From contig NW_017804076.1 of NCBI RefSeq assembly GCF_001625305.1, forward strand, positions 1,687,646 to 1,751,645: a DNA stretch of 64,000 nucleotides, written 5' to 3'. The notes below the pieces were generated by a model. The model was not told the origin of the DNA, did no database searches, and saw only the letters and a list, made by a program, of their open reading frames with translations. Position numbers and translations under genes: made by a program. This document shows, in pieces, positions 1 through 12,865 of the stretch. Each line of letters opens with the position of its first letter. The stretch's first letter is position 1. The DNA comes from Branchiostoma belcheri (taxonomy: Eukaryota > Chordata > Leptocardii > Amphioxiformes > Branchiostomatidae).

Positions 1-1129
1 GTTATTAATAATTGGCAGGATAACTGTTCAAACGTAGGTCACGAATATGCTGTTTTGTCGCAAAAAACTTCTCTTCAATGAACACCTTTCTCATTAATTG
101 AGTCATTTGCCTAGAAAATAACGCATGGTTTGATAGTATGGTTACAGAATACCAGTCACATCTTATATTTTCTTTAATATTGCTTTTGTTCTATCTGTGT
201 GTGTCTGTTTCTGTGTTTAAGCATATTTGTGTTCATCATAACTTAAAGAGGCCTTCATTGGTAAAGTTAACAATCTTATGCATATATTATGTTAATGTGA
301 AGGTCATTTGCATAATTTATCATGAAATGTTGAAATGAAACCTTGCCAACAAATAGGACTTTCACATATAAAATGCATGTAATTCCAATTTAGAAAACCA
401 TGTATGAAATTGATTATACTACTTTATCACATTTCCATGATCAATGAGACAAATAAACAAAAAAATACAAAGGCTCTAAATATTACATGTAGGTATGAGG
501 TATCAGAATTCTTGTTTAATATGCAATGTTTGAGGTCGTTGTACTTTAAGTGTTCTTTGAGTGAAGGTTGAATATCTTTACATCAAACGGAGGAATCCTT
601 GAAAGATACCAGTAATAATGTTGTGGCAAACTCAAGTACTACCGGTACTTTAGAAGATGGCCACTTGACTTCGCCAGTATCGGTTAAGTTGGCAATTGGT
701 AGAAAGGACATGGCCTGATACGAACCTTTTTAATTGATATCAGGCACGCAAAGAGTTATTATTTAATGTGACAGTCCCAAATGAGGATGCATTGAACTTA
801 CATAGTCTTTATACTAACTTTTTTATAAAGTACAATATTGTTAAACTATCCGGAACTGATTGTTAAATATCTGACACCAAACAAACGCGAAAAAGACTGA
901 AATTCAAAAGATGAAAATACGCAGACAGGAAATAATGAATAACACGTTACCAAGTGTTATCAAGACTTCGTCTAGAATTCGTAAATACCAAAAGCCTATG
1001 CATAGTAATAATGAGACTTTATTTTAATTGTGCTTAAGGTCTTTATATTAAGTATGTACTTTTACGTTTTCTTTTTAATTTAACATGTGTATTTTACGCA
1101 AATCTGTCTGTGGCTGCTTTGTGTTTTGA
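1..1129. other. AT-rich intergenic DNA, no gene seen
   Basis: No conserved coding frame is recognised; short ORFs lack domain features. Probably old transposon remains leading into the LINE-like tail at 1130. Confidence 0.4.
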
Positions 1130-1205
1130 TAAATAAAGCTTCCATTCATTGAAACTTTTCATTCATTCAAACCTTTCATTCATTCAAACCTTCCATTCAT
1201 TCTAA
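1130..1205 (+). repeat. LINE-type 3' tail with (CATT)n-like repeats
   Basis: A polyadenylation-like aataaagcttcc is followed by short repeats of cattcattcaaacctt, typical of a non-LTR retrotransposon 3' end. The body upstream was not recognised. Confidence 0.45.
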
Positions 1206-1229
1206 TGGTAAATATAGTCCAGAAGCCAT

Positions 1230-1480
1230 TTTGAGGCCATAATTGCAGTGGGTTGTTAATCCACTGTGTCTAGGGTACATTATTGAAAGATGGAGCCCAT
1301 CCCTCTCCTTCTACCGCCTCTGACCTCCCCAAATTGAAGTCATGTTACCATTTTGCACCTAGGTGGAGTCAGGAAATTCGTGTACAGCGCCTTTCCCAAG
1401 GACACACCGTCTAGACAGGAATCGAACCCATGACCTTTAGGATCCCCTGTCGGCTACTCTAACCACTCTACACCATTATA
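1230..1480 (-). mobile_element. tRNA-derived SINE
   Basis: On the minus strand a tRNA-like head has a B box GGTTCGATTCC and an A-box-like TAGAGTGGTTAGAG stretch. The body then has ccttgggaaaggcgctg, a block shared with the SINEs at 14.0 and 60.8 kb. Confidence 0.65.
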
Positions 1481-1490
1481 TGTTCAGTTA

Positions 1491-3192
1491 ACAACGTTCA
1501 GTCAAATACCAGTACTGGCAGTAGAACCAGTAATCAAATATGGCGAGTTTCCACGTCTATACAAAAATCAGCTTGTTACTATTCATGTCAAAGGTAGCTT
1601 TTTATCTAGGTTAGAGTTGCAAGACTGTGGAGCTCAAGAGTACGAAAAAATAGGTTCATTTGCTGAAAGGTTAATCCGTTGAATAGAGCGCAATCACCTT
1701 GTTAGTAAGTGAGAAAAGGCTTTCTNNNNNNNNNNNNNNNNNNNNTTTTTACAAAAAAGGTTCGTCGACTCAAAACAATCTGGTTCAAAACGGTCCAGTA
1801 CAACATTAAACATTACACATAAGTCTAGCATGATCACATAAGTCTCCCGGAGTCCCGCCAATCTAGCGTTTCCATGACAACCGAGGGAAAAGTAATCAAC
1901 CCTGCTGCGTGAGTGAATAACCGCCGGGGGAACACAGATGAAACATTCCTGATACAAGTCGGCTTTTCATTTCTAGACGCCGAGTTATGATTAGCTGTGT
2001 CCGCTAGTGTAGGTCGGTAGTCTATTGTTGGCCCCGCTAATTTATACACCGTAAACACGCATTGCCACCTCACGTGTACCGATGGACATAACACGTGTAT
2101 CTCACAAGTAAAAAAGTAATCTGACATCATGGTAAAATGATAGCTTGCTTTGACCATAGTATCATGTGCATTACATGGCAGGTACCAATATTAGGTTTGG
2201 CCATTTAAGGCTATACGCCAAAAAAAAAACAGTTACTCAAGCAACCTGGATATGATTTTGGAAACGGTCAAACGTTTCAGGTAGCATTAACTACCGTTCG
2301 TCAAATCTTATTACCTGGATGTCTAACTTTCACCGACGTATACACTAATACATAAAATTTAAAGTACTTTCCTACATTTGAATCTCATCGACAATTCTTC
2401 TACAACAGAGAGTCACAAGGGTCTGCCTTTCAAATACAGAGAGAAAACAGGGGGTTGACCAGCTCAAAACTCTGACAACAGCTGACATCAGTATGTAAAC
2501 AAACCACATCCTCTAATGTATCCATCCGCTCTAAGTAGGCAAGACCTCATCACTCAGGCCTCTCATTTGTATGATTACGCCCATGGTGAAATAAAAACAA
2601 AATTTGACCAAAGTAGGAAAGTTTAGACCCTACCTGTTCCTTCTAGCCTCAAAGCATTCAGACGAGAACCAAATTTTTAAGAGAAAAAAGATTTTAAAAG
2701 ATATTAGATAGCCTATCAGGGACTATTTCCTATTTTGGAGCCTCCCCCCGCGCAACACAATAGTGACGTGTGCCCAACATGCTCTATGTGCTGGGGATTT
2801 CAGACCAAGGAATTAAGGGGTACTGATTTTATTTTACTAGTCTACAATAAATAATGTTATTTAATAAAGTCCTTTAAACATTAGATTACATTACATACAT
2901 TGTATGAAAGAAGTTGAACCTTTCCAACATATGTTCATCCACACAACATCGGGGATATCAATGTGCTTCCTAACAATTGTTGGTAGCAGGAGGCCATTCA
3001 AGCGCTAGCGACCCTTGGTATTACACAGCGTCATTGCCATGTCTGCAAACCTGAAAAATCTCGCAGCATGGCGTTTTACTATAAAGCTACTTCATGTATA
3101 AAAGAATTTTTTACAATTGCCTGAAGTCCAGCAATATTGGTTTTACCGGCTCCCCTACTTCTTCGCCTCCCTATATAACAATCGTGGTTGGG
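1491..3192. other. Non-coding stretch with a 20-N gap
   Basis: No gene recognised. A run of exactly 20 N at 1726-1745 is a scaffold gap placeholder of unknown real size. ORFs across it are not credible. Confidence 0.5.
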
Positions 3193-3600
3193 AAAAAATC
3201 TCAATAGAACGAAAATCTCAATAGAACAGAAATCTCAATAGAACAGAAATCTCCATAGAACGAAAAATCTCAATAGAACAGAAATCTCCATAGAACGAAA
3301 ATCTCAATAGAACAGAAATCTCCATAGAACAGAAATCTCCATACAACGAAAATCTCCATAGAACAGAAATCTCCATAGAACGGAAATCTCCATAGAACAG
3401 AAATCTCCATAGAACGAAAATCTCAATAGAACAGAAATCTCCATAGAACAGAAATCTCCATAGAACGAAAATCTCCATAGAACAGAAATCTCCATAGAAC
3501 GGAAATCTCCATAGAACGAAAATCTTCATAGAACAGAAATCTCCATAGAACGGAAATCTCTATAGAACGGAAAATCTCCATTGAATGGAAATCTCCATAG
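3193..3600 (+). repeat. 18-bp minisatellite
   Basis: About 22 head-to-tail units of an 18-bp motif (gaaatctccatagaacag, with variants tcaatag and acgaaa). The minus-strand ORFs here (repeating FYGDFCSMEI-like words) only reflect the 18-bp, six-codon period. Confidence 0.9.
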
Positions 3601-4006
3601 AAATCTTCATTAATAGATGAACGGAAAACAGTGCGTAGCACAAAAATCACTTGCACAGACTTTCCATTAGTCGCTACCCGAATAACAATTAAAGACGTAT
3701 TGCTTACAGTGACCTTAATTTGATCTACTAGTCTTCTAAACGATTCTGGCTCTAATGCGGTTTCTACGTATGTCTCCAATGCTATTCATTACAGAGCTAT
3801 AATTGATTACCCTTTTCGTGCATAGACAAATATATGAATATGTCTGATGGATTCTTGGCAAGCAGCCTTTTCTTACCAAAGGGACCAGCACTGTCTTTGT
3901 AGTTCTGTATCAATTTTTGCAGTATTACAAAACTGTGGAAACAGAGAGCGACAAAGACAACTGGTGTTTGAACCGGCTGTCAAACATACGACATAGCTGA
4001 ATATGG

Positions 4007-4118
4007 CTAGCCTCTACCAGGCTTCAGGAGGCGGCTGGAAAGAGTAGGGTGCGGCAAAATGTTCTCTCCCAGCAGACAAACTCTTTCCAGCCGCCTCTTG
4101 AAGCCTGATAGAGGCTAG
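4007..4118. repeat. Inverted repeat (39-bp arms)
   Basis: Left arm 4007-4045 (ctagcctctaccaggcttca onward) pairs with right arm 4080-4118 with few mismatches around a 34-bp loop. Foldback/MITE-like; no convincing target duplication. Confidence 0.7.
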
Positions 4119-5009
4119 GACATGGCCTCCCAGACACTAGACAATCTCCCCCAACCATAATATTGGGACTAGGTCGGTAGCAAGGTTGGCTGGGCTGGCT
4201 AGCGCTGGTGTTCGGTGAGGCCGGCTCTGGTTCGAGTGTGGAGGGGAGGTTCGGCTACGGTTGGGTGGTGATCGGGAGTAGTTCGGTAGTCAAATTCGAT
4301 TCAAATTCGATTTGATTCATATAAAAAGATAGGCGTGACCTAAATCTGGTCAACCTTGGTTGGCTGGTGTTCGTGGGAAGGTTCTGAATGTGTAACAGGG
4401 GCTTTAAATAGCTTTTACGTATGTCTATATAGCTACCTCATATTCGTCTGTACCCAACTCCTGTAACTATACCTGTGAAAAACACACCTTTAAATTGTAC
4501 ATTTACCCCGTGTGTTGGAAATGTATGTTATTTCCAGCGGTAATGTATGATATTTTCAATGTCTATCACAGATGCCTGATATTTGTTCCGATGTCTTTGA
4601 AGCACTAGAAAGTGCATCGATAATTAGATAATAGTCATTATTTTGTGTCTGCTCAAATTTGGCCCAATAAGGTCTCCATTTTGTTGAGGTTTTCCATCCA
4701 TCTAAATTACATCGTACCAGCTGCGATCAAGGGAATACAATCATTTGAAACCCACTAGGTGTTCTTTATGTAACACAAAATGTATATGATGTTTGCAAGT
4801 AATACTGCAGTCTTTCAAGCAATAGAAAATTGGATGCTTGTGATTGTTTTAATTGTGTAAGCTTTATCTAAGGTTAGAGCCCTTTTTTTGCAAAACTGCA
4901 TTTTTTAAAAAATTTCTAATCTTTAATTTTCTCTTTTTATTTCTTATTTTTTCCTGTTTTTTTCTTGCCTTGTTTTTTTTTTTAATTTCATTTTCATTTT
5001 TACTTTATA
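4119..5009. other. Intergenic, nothing recognised
   Basis: Includes a G-rich patch at 4160-4280 and a T-rich run at 4905-5000. No supported gene. Confidence 0.4.
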
Positions 5010-5223
5010 CAACACAAGGCAGCCATAGTGACGGCACACTCAAGTTTCAACTTAATTTCATGCTTCCACCAACGTAGATGACAATAGAAAATACTCATTT
5101 TCACAAGAGTTAAGTGAGGAAAGTCGTGTAAAGTGTATTTCCCGATGGCACAAAATCGGTAACATAGCAGGATTCGAACTCGGGACCTCTTGGTTCCAAG
5201 CCGTTACCCCACATAGCCCCGCA
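5010..5223 (-). mobile_element. tRNA-derived SINE
   Basis: Minus strand: tggggtaacggc A-box-like head, gaaccaagaggtcccgagtt then cgaatcc (B box), followed by the shared body (gggaaatacact, gactttcctcacttaa, aaaatgagta) and a gaaattaagttgaaacttga end. Closely related to the copies at 14.0, 54.1 and 60.8 kb. Confidence 0.75.
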
Positions 5224-7287
5224 ACGGCGATGTTTTCGTGTAATTGTGAGCCCCCCGCTGTGGCCAATCTCGCAGAAGAAAATGAAATCATTTCAAACCA
5301 GTATACGCTGGATTATTTCTAAATGATTGGGTGTAATTGTGTTTTGAACTGAAGAGCACGTAGGAGGCATATGCCATGTACCGCCAAGCGGGTCTTACAT
5401 AGACAACCTGCTGTCGTCAAATAGAGGACACGCCATCATTTGAATAGCCATGGTGCCCTCTCATTAATCTCATGCTGATTGGGCTCCTAGCAGCTGCACT
5501 ACTTTCTATGAAATCAAAACAGTATGCGCTACAGTACAGGAAATTATTAACGCTGAGAATGATATGATTTTCCCACGTATAATATAAGTAATTTTAATAT
5601 AGAAGACTGTCAATCAAAATATGCTGTTTCTATTATACAGCCTTGTATGCAGAATTAATGAGGCAGGATGAAACCATACAAAAGACCTGAATATCTCAGG
5701 ATGTATGAGATCTCTGAATTCTTCGTTTTTGATTGCTTTATTCAAAAACACAGTACCGTGCAAATGAAGGCACATGCCCTGCCGTGCGGTATTGTTGTAG
5801 TCGTGCCTCGAGACGGATACACAAACTCGTGTTATTTTTACTTACAGAGTATGAATTGTGGCAATTATATTGCTTTTTATCATATCCATCCTTCCTTCCT
5901 TCCATACATTGCTTTTTTTATTATATCAACTTTTTATTATGACAACAAGGAAGACCAGATTGACTGGTCGAAAGCTCTAGGTGAGAGAATTTTTTGTGTC
6001 GGACCAAAAGTTTTAACTTTAGACATGTAACTAACAACACAGATGAACTTTCATGACAGGACAACGTATGTTGATAACAATGTGGGAAAAATTGGATGAT
6101 AGTTTTTCAATTTTAATTAAGCAACATCAAAGTGCCGACATTCTAATGCGTTTTTTAAAGGTTCATAAATGTACTGTAGAAAACGTGTATTGTCAAAAAC
6201 ATGATTATAATATGGGCTATATGTTAAAGCTATGGCATTGTTGACATATAGAAAACTGTTTTGTGTGTTGGCTACATACATACACACTACATATATAAAA
6301 CAGCCGCAAAAACATTGCGATTTATCAAATGAATGTATGTATATAGATTCGATAGCTTCAGCTAGTTTCCTTTCTATGAATTGGAAATCATATATATAAA
6401 TGAAATAGAATAGAATATTTTAAGATAGAAACAAATCTAGTAGAATACAGTGCGGTGTTAATGAAGGTACATACCCTGCCATGTGGTATTGTTGTAGTTG
6501 TGCCTAGAAACGGATACACAAACTCGTGTTATGATGTGGTAACCGACGCTGTTTAAACCCCTGCCACGCACATCCGACAAGCGCCTCCCGACCTTCTCCG
6601 GATTATCGTTGGTAATGTCGTGAGCAAGGCTACCTGAGGTTGGGAGTTATTAGGTGAGGTTCTCTGCTAGTCTTTAAATGTATCCAGTGCAATATTAGAA
6701 CAGCAAAACTGGATTTTTAAAGTCAATTTTCACATTCTTTTAATGTAGTAAGTTGAATGAACACTATCCCATAGTACGCTGATATCTATGAGTCAAAAAT
6801 GTGATGTCGCTGACGGAAAACGGTTGCTTGTTTTGTATGGATCTAGCTATTTATCGGTGGTACCTAAAAATTAAGAGACGCCTCACGTAGCTTGTTTTGG
6901 GGTTGTGTTTGAAACGCCTCACCAGCACCGACCTTGGCCGGGAAGTAGTTGGGAATAATGTCGTATAAAGGTCGTATAAAGGTCGTGAATACAGCCGCCT
7001 CAAGGTTACAATTTGGTGTATGAAAACGCCATCATTGTTAGCGCGAGGAGTAATCATGAATCCAATGTAGGTCGAGAGATGATTTATATTTAATAAACTT
7101 GATTATCATTCACAATACATTGTACAGGAAGTATTGTGGTGGATACATTGTCATGCATTGCTGTGTGGTCGTGCCCACAAGTGTAGGACGAAATTAGAAA
7201 ATTAAATGCACGATCATACTCTCGCTATCAAAATCGACTGTGATATCTGTATCCGTATCTGTATAGCCGGTATAACTGCACTTCGGC
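5224..7287. other. Intergenic with dispersed repeat pairs
   Basis: An ~85-bp block occurs twice (5751-5835 and 6448-6532; both contain cggatacacaaactcgtgtt). Block 5949-6057 recurs near 31171-31287. 6677-6935 is a partial copy of the MITE seen at 30.3 kb. The open frame at 5668-6030 lies over these repeats and is not credited as a gene. Confidence 0.55.
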
Positions 7288-7735
7288 GTAACACACCAGC
7301 TTCGAAGGCGAGGTGCGGAGGCAGCCGGCTACATTACAACGAAAGACTTGTTACACCTAGCCTTTGAACACCTAACTTTAAACATTGTTGACAGCGAGTT
7401 CCACTCAGCGATAGTTCTAGGAAAGAATGATTTTTTTTGTTCTAGGAAAGAATGAATAGTAACACACCAGCTTCGAAGGCGAGGTGCGGAGGCAGCCGGC
7501 TACATTACAACGAAAGACTTGTTACACCTAGCCTTTGAACACCTAACTTTAAACATTGTTGACAGCAAGTTCCACTCAGCGATAGTTCTAGGAAAGAATT
7601 AATAGTTCTAGGAAAGTATGAATTCTTTCTGGGAAAAAATGAATGAATAGTTCTAGGAAAGAATGAATGAGTTCTAGGAAAGAATGAATGAATAGTTCCA
7701 GGAAAAAATCAATGAGTTCTAGGAAAGATGAAGGA
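7288..7735 (+). repeat. 171-bp tandem duplication plus short tandem repeats
   Basis: 7288-7430 is repeated almost exactly at 7459-7600 (gtaacacaccagcttcgaag start, gttctaggaaagaat end). It is followed by about ten irregular copies of ttctaggaaagaatgaa down to 7735. Confidence 0.9.
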
Positions 7736-8091
7736 AGCAATCCTTGGTTGATAACTCCGATACTTGAAGCCATGATTACTTCTTGTTCTTTTCTGACCTG
7801 GTATTAGATACTTAGTAGTTGGTACGTCCACCAGTTTACTAGTCATTTTGTACATCATGTATAGTCTGGACATTTTTCTTGCCAACCAGTATTTCCTGGG
7901 AAAACAATTAGTTCTGAACCACGTTTTGCCTACCCACGTCAAACGTGGCTCCACAAGGTTACATGTTGCTGAGTGTTTCTTAATTTTACATAACATACAA
8001 ACTCTCTTCAGCAAGACCTGTTTCTTGTTCGTTTTCCTACTACTTCTTACATTGCGGAATGTCTATGCTTATTTGTTTATTCTGTTTACCG

Positions 8092-8343
8092 GAGGAAAAC
8101 ATGTTGTTTTGCTCTGTTTCCTCTTCTTCTTCTTCAAACAAATAAGGTCAATGACCTGAACTAGACGTTTGTCACCATGGTAAATAGTGTCGGGTTACAT
8201 CATGTTGCAATTTTATAGCATTAGAGATTTAGACTCCTGTCTGACCATATATATGGATGTGTTTGAGTAAGAATTAACAGAGTTGACCATATTCGGAGGT
8301 AAACGTTATGCATTTGTTTTGCAAGTGTTACCTTTCTAGTTTA
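8092..8343 (-). repeat. Dispersed repeat family R (exon-adjacent MITE-like), copy 1
   Basis: Ends gaaaacatgttgttttgctc and, inverted, aaacgttatgcatttgtttt are imperfect terminal inverted repeats. The core has gggttacatcatgttgcaat. Other copies: 21182-21424, 22785-23033, 32757-32998, 50008-50210. Confidence 0.7.
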
Positions 8344-8364
8344 TTTCATATTAGGTGTTCTTTA

Positions 8365-8640
8365 ACCAGGATAGCAGTACTCAGTGGCTTTGCACTGCTT
8401 TACAGAGTGGCCCTGGGTGCATATACACAAGACAAGACGGAATAAAATATCAAAATCACAATCGTAATCCATAATCGTAGTCAAGGCCATGCCAGGTCGT
8501 AAGGGTAGAAAGTCAGACGCTACGCAACTTTGAACACAGTGTTTTGAAGGACTGTATAGATGATGCAGTTCTAACAACGTGTGGGAGTTTATTCCAACCC
8601 ACTGCACCTGTATCACTATAAGCAAACACTATTATTCTAC
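8365..8640 (-). mobile_element. LINE ORF2 C-terminal remnant
   Basis: Minus-strand translation, allowing a frameshift, reads WNKLPHVVRTASSIQSFKTL, the usual end of a non-LTR reverse transcriptase ORF, then a 3' UTR with ggccactctgtaaagcagtg. 5'-truncated. Confidence 0.65.
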
Positions 8641-8935
8641 ATAAAGGGAGCTTACAATTCTACGGCCCCCAACTGTGGAATAGCCTGTCACCGAAGCAAC
8701 ATAAGACTCTGGGACTGGTAAAATTTATTCAGGAATTGCGATGTCTTGATCATATATAGAGAGGTGTGGCTTTTTTGTTATCATGTCATTCTGGATCGTA
8801 TGTGATTTCGTAATATTGTAAAGTCTGTTATTCGTGCTTTGTATACCCGGTATTGCCTGAAAATAGGTTGTTATGTATCTGAGTGTTTTTTCTGGTTAAA
8901 TAAATAAAATAAACTGAAAAAATGAATAAACATAT
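8641..8935 (+). mobile_element. LINE ORF2 C-terminal remnant with 3' UTR
   Basis: Plus strand encodes FYGPQLWNSLSPK, a LINE C-terminal signature, then a UTR with gtatacccggtattgcctg and an aaataaataaaataaac tail. The same UTR recurs at 19715-19960. Lies back to back with the minus-strand LINE piece. Confidence 0.65.
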
Positions 8936-10030
8936 TGTTGTTAATAGTTAGAACCCTTGTCAGATAGCTAAATCTCTTGGTGCTCTACTATTGATTCACA
9001 AATCATACTTGTTACTCAAAAATTCATAACTTCCACCCCCGACTCTCATTTCTAACCACTATACCACTAGGTAAAAACAGAGCATTTTTTCATTATTTAA
9101 ATCATATTGTTGTTAATAGCTAGAACCCTTGTCAAATAGCGCCTACTATTGATTCACAAATCATATTAGTTACTAAAAAAATTCATAACTTCCACCACCG
9201 AATTCGTTTCTAATCACTGGATATGAACAGAGCATTTTTTCTTTGTTACTTTCAATGTGTATCTCTTCTATGTAATACCTAAGGTATTTAACTCTTAATT
9301 AAATTTTATATATGCCGTGTTCGTATAGGACCCTATGTGCCCAATCTTTCACATTGTCTCATGGTAAAGGTCTAGACATGTATGGAATAATATTTATAAA
9401 AACACTAAGGTAATGACTTATGTAACGGGTAAGTTTATGTCACAGTGCATTGATCTTAGTAAGACAACGGGGGTCCGGATTTTTTTAATGCATCTTTGTA
9501 AAATGACAATAATTATACTAACTCTCAGTGCCATCACTTTACTACGTGATAATTAATATTCAGCAGTTCAAAGGCCATTTCATCGGTGCTAAGTTCATAT
9601 TTCATTATTATTATTATTATTACTCTTTGTCTTTATTATATATATCTACCGCGGGAGTCTAAACACAACTATATTAATTTGGCTGAATTTGGTGCATACG
9701 GAGTGAACTATAAAGCAAAATTAAGCGTAGGAGATATTTAACGAGTTGAATAACATACTGCGAAGTCGACTTAACAAATAAGAATTAGAATATGTATTGA
9801 TCTAAAATACCATCTAGGAATTCGTTCTCTGTTTTTGAAAGTTAACCAGTGTATAATTATCATATTCCCATGGTAGTTACGTTGTATATTCATGTGTGAT
9901 AACTATGGAGGTCCAAAGGGAAGGAATTGTATCGAACTCCGTATGTTTTTATCAGACTCGCTTTTTTGTACTGGTAACTTTTTTAATGCCAGCCTATACT
10001 CTGGCCTTCGGTGGTGAATGGTAACGGGCA
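8936..10030. other. AT-rich intergenic, weak tandem repeat
   Basis: A ~170-bp block (ttgttaatagttagaaccct .. cttccaccccc) is repeated at about 8935-9090 and 9105-9245. Otherwise nothing recognised. Confidence 0.5.
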
Positions 10031-10443
10031 AATGGATACTCACTCATTAACTCAGTCACTCAGTCACTCAGTCACTCAGTCACTCACTCACTCACTCACT
10101 CACTCACTCACTCACTCACTCACTCACTCACTCACACTCATTCACTCTTTCGCTCACTCACTCACCCTCATTCATTCACTCACTCACTCACACTTTCTCT
10201 CAATCAATCAATCACTCACTCACTAACTCACTCATCCACTCACTCACTCACGTACTCACTAACTCACTCACCTACCCACTCACTCTTTTGCTCACTCACT
10301 CTTTTGCTCACTCACTCACTCACTCACTCACTCACTCACTCACTCACTCACTCACTCACTCACTCACTCACATACTCATTCACTCACTAACTCACTCACC
10401 CACTCACTTACCCACTTACTCTCCAACTCACCCACTCACTCAA
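10031..10443 (+). repeat. (CTCA)n tetranucleotide microsatellite
   Basis: Over 400 bp of cact/ctca repeats with scattered variants. The ORF here (LTHSLTHS repeats) is an artefact of the microsatellite. Confidence 0.95.
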
Positions 10444-11115
10444 GACCGCATGCTCCCAGCGTAGCGCCTCTGGAAATGAAATGAATACTGTCTGGAGAAT
10501 TTGATGCTGTCTTTGCAGCCACCAAAATTCTGCGTGCAGATTACGTATATCCTAACGTCCTTCATCAGTTAGAAACAGTATCATGTACCACTCGCGTGCA
10601 AACGGCGCACCTGCGTACATACTTTAGCCTGAGGCTTTTTCGTCAGAGGTTGGCCATTAGAAATGCGAGCTATCCTATGGCCTTTAAAAAGGTTCCAGAG
10701 TAAAGGGGAGTGGTAACTACATGGCGATCGCTGTATGCAAGGACATTCTACACAGATATATGTATTTGTATAATGTCCTTGCTGTATGTAACATGCACAC
10801 GATCAAAAACCAACACTGTTGACACTTTCGAATACTCGATATCTTTCGGAAGCTTGATACTTCCTTCAGTATTAACACGAAAGGGCCACGTTTATAGTGA
10901 CAGACCACACAAAAGGCAGAATGTGGAATGATGATGTGGAAACCTGTTGCCTGTATCTGAAATCGTCCCGCTGTTCTATTTCTAGGACACGTGCTGATTT
11001 AATATTCAAGTGGCCTACTTCGTAGAGCCAGTAGGAGACGATCACGCGTGTGACAGGGTAAGAGTAGGTGTGGAGCGGCGTAGTCTAGTCAGTCTCGTCT
11101 ACTCGCTGACGAAGG
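10444..11115 (+). other. Upstream region of gene A
   Basis: Presumed promoter and 5' UTR of gene A, GC content rising after 10980. No TATA box is seen close to the start. Contains an AG at tatttctag/gacacg (10985) that could be a 5' UTR exon boundary. Confidence 0.35.
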
Positions 11116-11442
11116 ATGGACAACTTCACCGACGAGTTCAGCAACAACGCCAGCGGGGCAGTGGGGAACGTGAGCGGCGGTTCGCTCGGCGCCGTGGCGT
11201 ATGTCATGCCGTCCGTCTGCGGAGTCATCCTGCTGATCGGCGGCGTCGGCAACTCGCTGGTGATCTACATCGTGGCCCGCTTCAGCGAGATGAGAACCGT
11301 CACCAACTATTACATCGTCAACCTGGCCGTCACGGACCTGGCCTTCCTGGTGTGCTGTATCCCCTTCACCACCATAAACTACCTGACCTACGGCTGGATC
11401 TTTGGCTCTACCATGTGCACCATCGTCCCGTATATGATACAG
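11116..11442 (+). CDS. Gene A exon 1 (N-terminus, TM1, TM2, start of TM3)
   Basis: 327 nt, 109 codons, phase 0 end at ATACAG/gtaagc. It encodes a short glycosylatable N-terminus, TM1, ICL1 (RFSEMRTVTN), TM2 and ECL1 with Trp94 and Cys101. Length is identical to exon 1 of gene B. The GC-rich third positions stand out from the AT-rich flanks. Confidence 0.9.
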
Positions 11443-12829
11443 GTAAGCAACATGTTCTTCAACGTGCTACACGTAGTAAGTTTTCGGGTTTTTTTTGTCT
11501 GCTTCCTGATGTTATGATGATTCTTGAGACAATTATTCGGCTTTACCATGTGCACTATCGTCCCGTATATGATACAGGTAAGCAAGATGTTCTTCAACTA
11601 TTTTATTCGTACTAGCTCAACATGCTACATGTAGTAAGTTTTAGTTTCTTTTTTTGTCTGCTTCCTGATGTTATGATGATTCATTTTCTCCACTGAATTT
11701 ACTGACAAAAGTACAGGGATTTTCTTATGGTCTACTACAACTAAGATCAAACAAAGCTAAATACATGTATGAGTAAATTAAAGTCATCTGACGTAAGAAT
11801 ATAGGAATCGGGCAATACTAGAGGTTTAACTGTAATGTATTATGAACATGGAGATCCTTAGGTAAGTTCTGTAGATGTTTTTCCATGAATTCCGCAGCTT
11901 GATTTGGCTGATTGAGTTTGTATGAAATGTCGCTTCTCGTCGCTTGAGAATGATTAATTGAATTGAAGTCATTTTTTGTACAATTCTGCCCTTACGAGCT
12001 ACATACAGATCTTGGTGACAAAGGTCTATGTACAAACAGTGACACAAGTCTGATATTTTACTACATCTATACAATTATAATAATACAGGTTCAGCTTCTA
12101 CAATTCTCGCTGTAGACAATTGTAGGTGTAAGAACAGATAAAGCTTACAATACATGGTTTATCTAGTTGCCCGAGGAATATGATTTTTTCCTAGTTTGCT
12201 ATCTAAATATCTTAAACTAGGCAACTTATCTTGTATACAATTGAAGAGAATATTTCTCTCGTTGTTATATAAGGTACATACAGCCCATGATAAAAGTACA
12301 CTCGTCTTCTATCTTATCTAGGTTACAATATCGTCTTTAAGAGGATTATACCGAAACTGCCGTATAACCTGTTAGCACTAAGAGTAATGATATTAAATGT
12401 ACATCCATGCCCCACGCGTGTGCACTTAAAGCTGATGAGCATGCCCCAGGTCTATAAGCTCCTTAAAAATTACTTAAATCCCTTTACGGAATAGTGTAAA
12501 TGTGTACCGTTCAATATGTCAGCTTGCCTTCTAGTTGTGCTTTCATAAACTAGACATTTTGCTGCGTGTCCAAGTAGGTATGGTCATACAGGGGGGATTT
12601 TCTGTCGGTTGTTGTCCATTCCCAGAACTGATCAGTATAATATAGTAAGGCGCTGTCACAAACGGTGTTATGAATTAGAGTTTTCAAATATAATGACAAA
12701 CCTTCAACATCCTCAGTTTATGGCTGTTATTATAATTCAGATATTGTTTAGAGCCTATGGATCGATCCAACGTCACTTTTAATTTTGTTTCGTTTTTGTT
12801 TTTGTGGTGGAGCCGGCATTATATTTTCA

Positions 12830-12865
<36 letters not shown>

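Noticed and set aside
3193..3600. Regularly spaced short repeats resembling a CRISPR array
   Set aside because: The 18-bp units are contiguous with no unique spacers; it is a minisatellite in a eukaryotic sequence.
5668..6030. 120-codon frame as a possible small gene
   Set aside because: Built over dispersed repeats found again at 6448 and 31171; no domain or signal recognised.
10011..10226. Ser/His/Thr-repeat protein
   Set aside because: Pure translation of the CTCA microsatellite.
11010..11615. 201-codon frame overlapping gene A exon 1
   Set aside because: Shadow frame of the GC-rich receptor exon; the receptor frame from 11116 has the conserved motifs.
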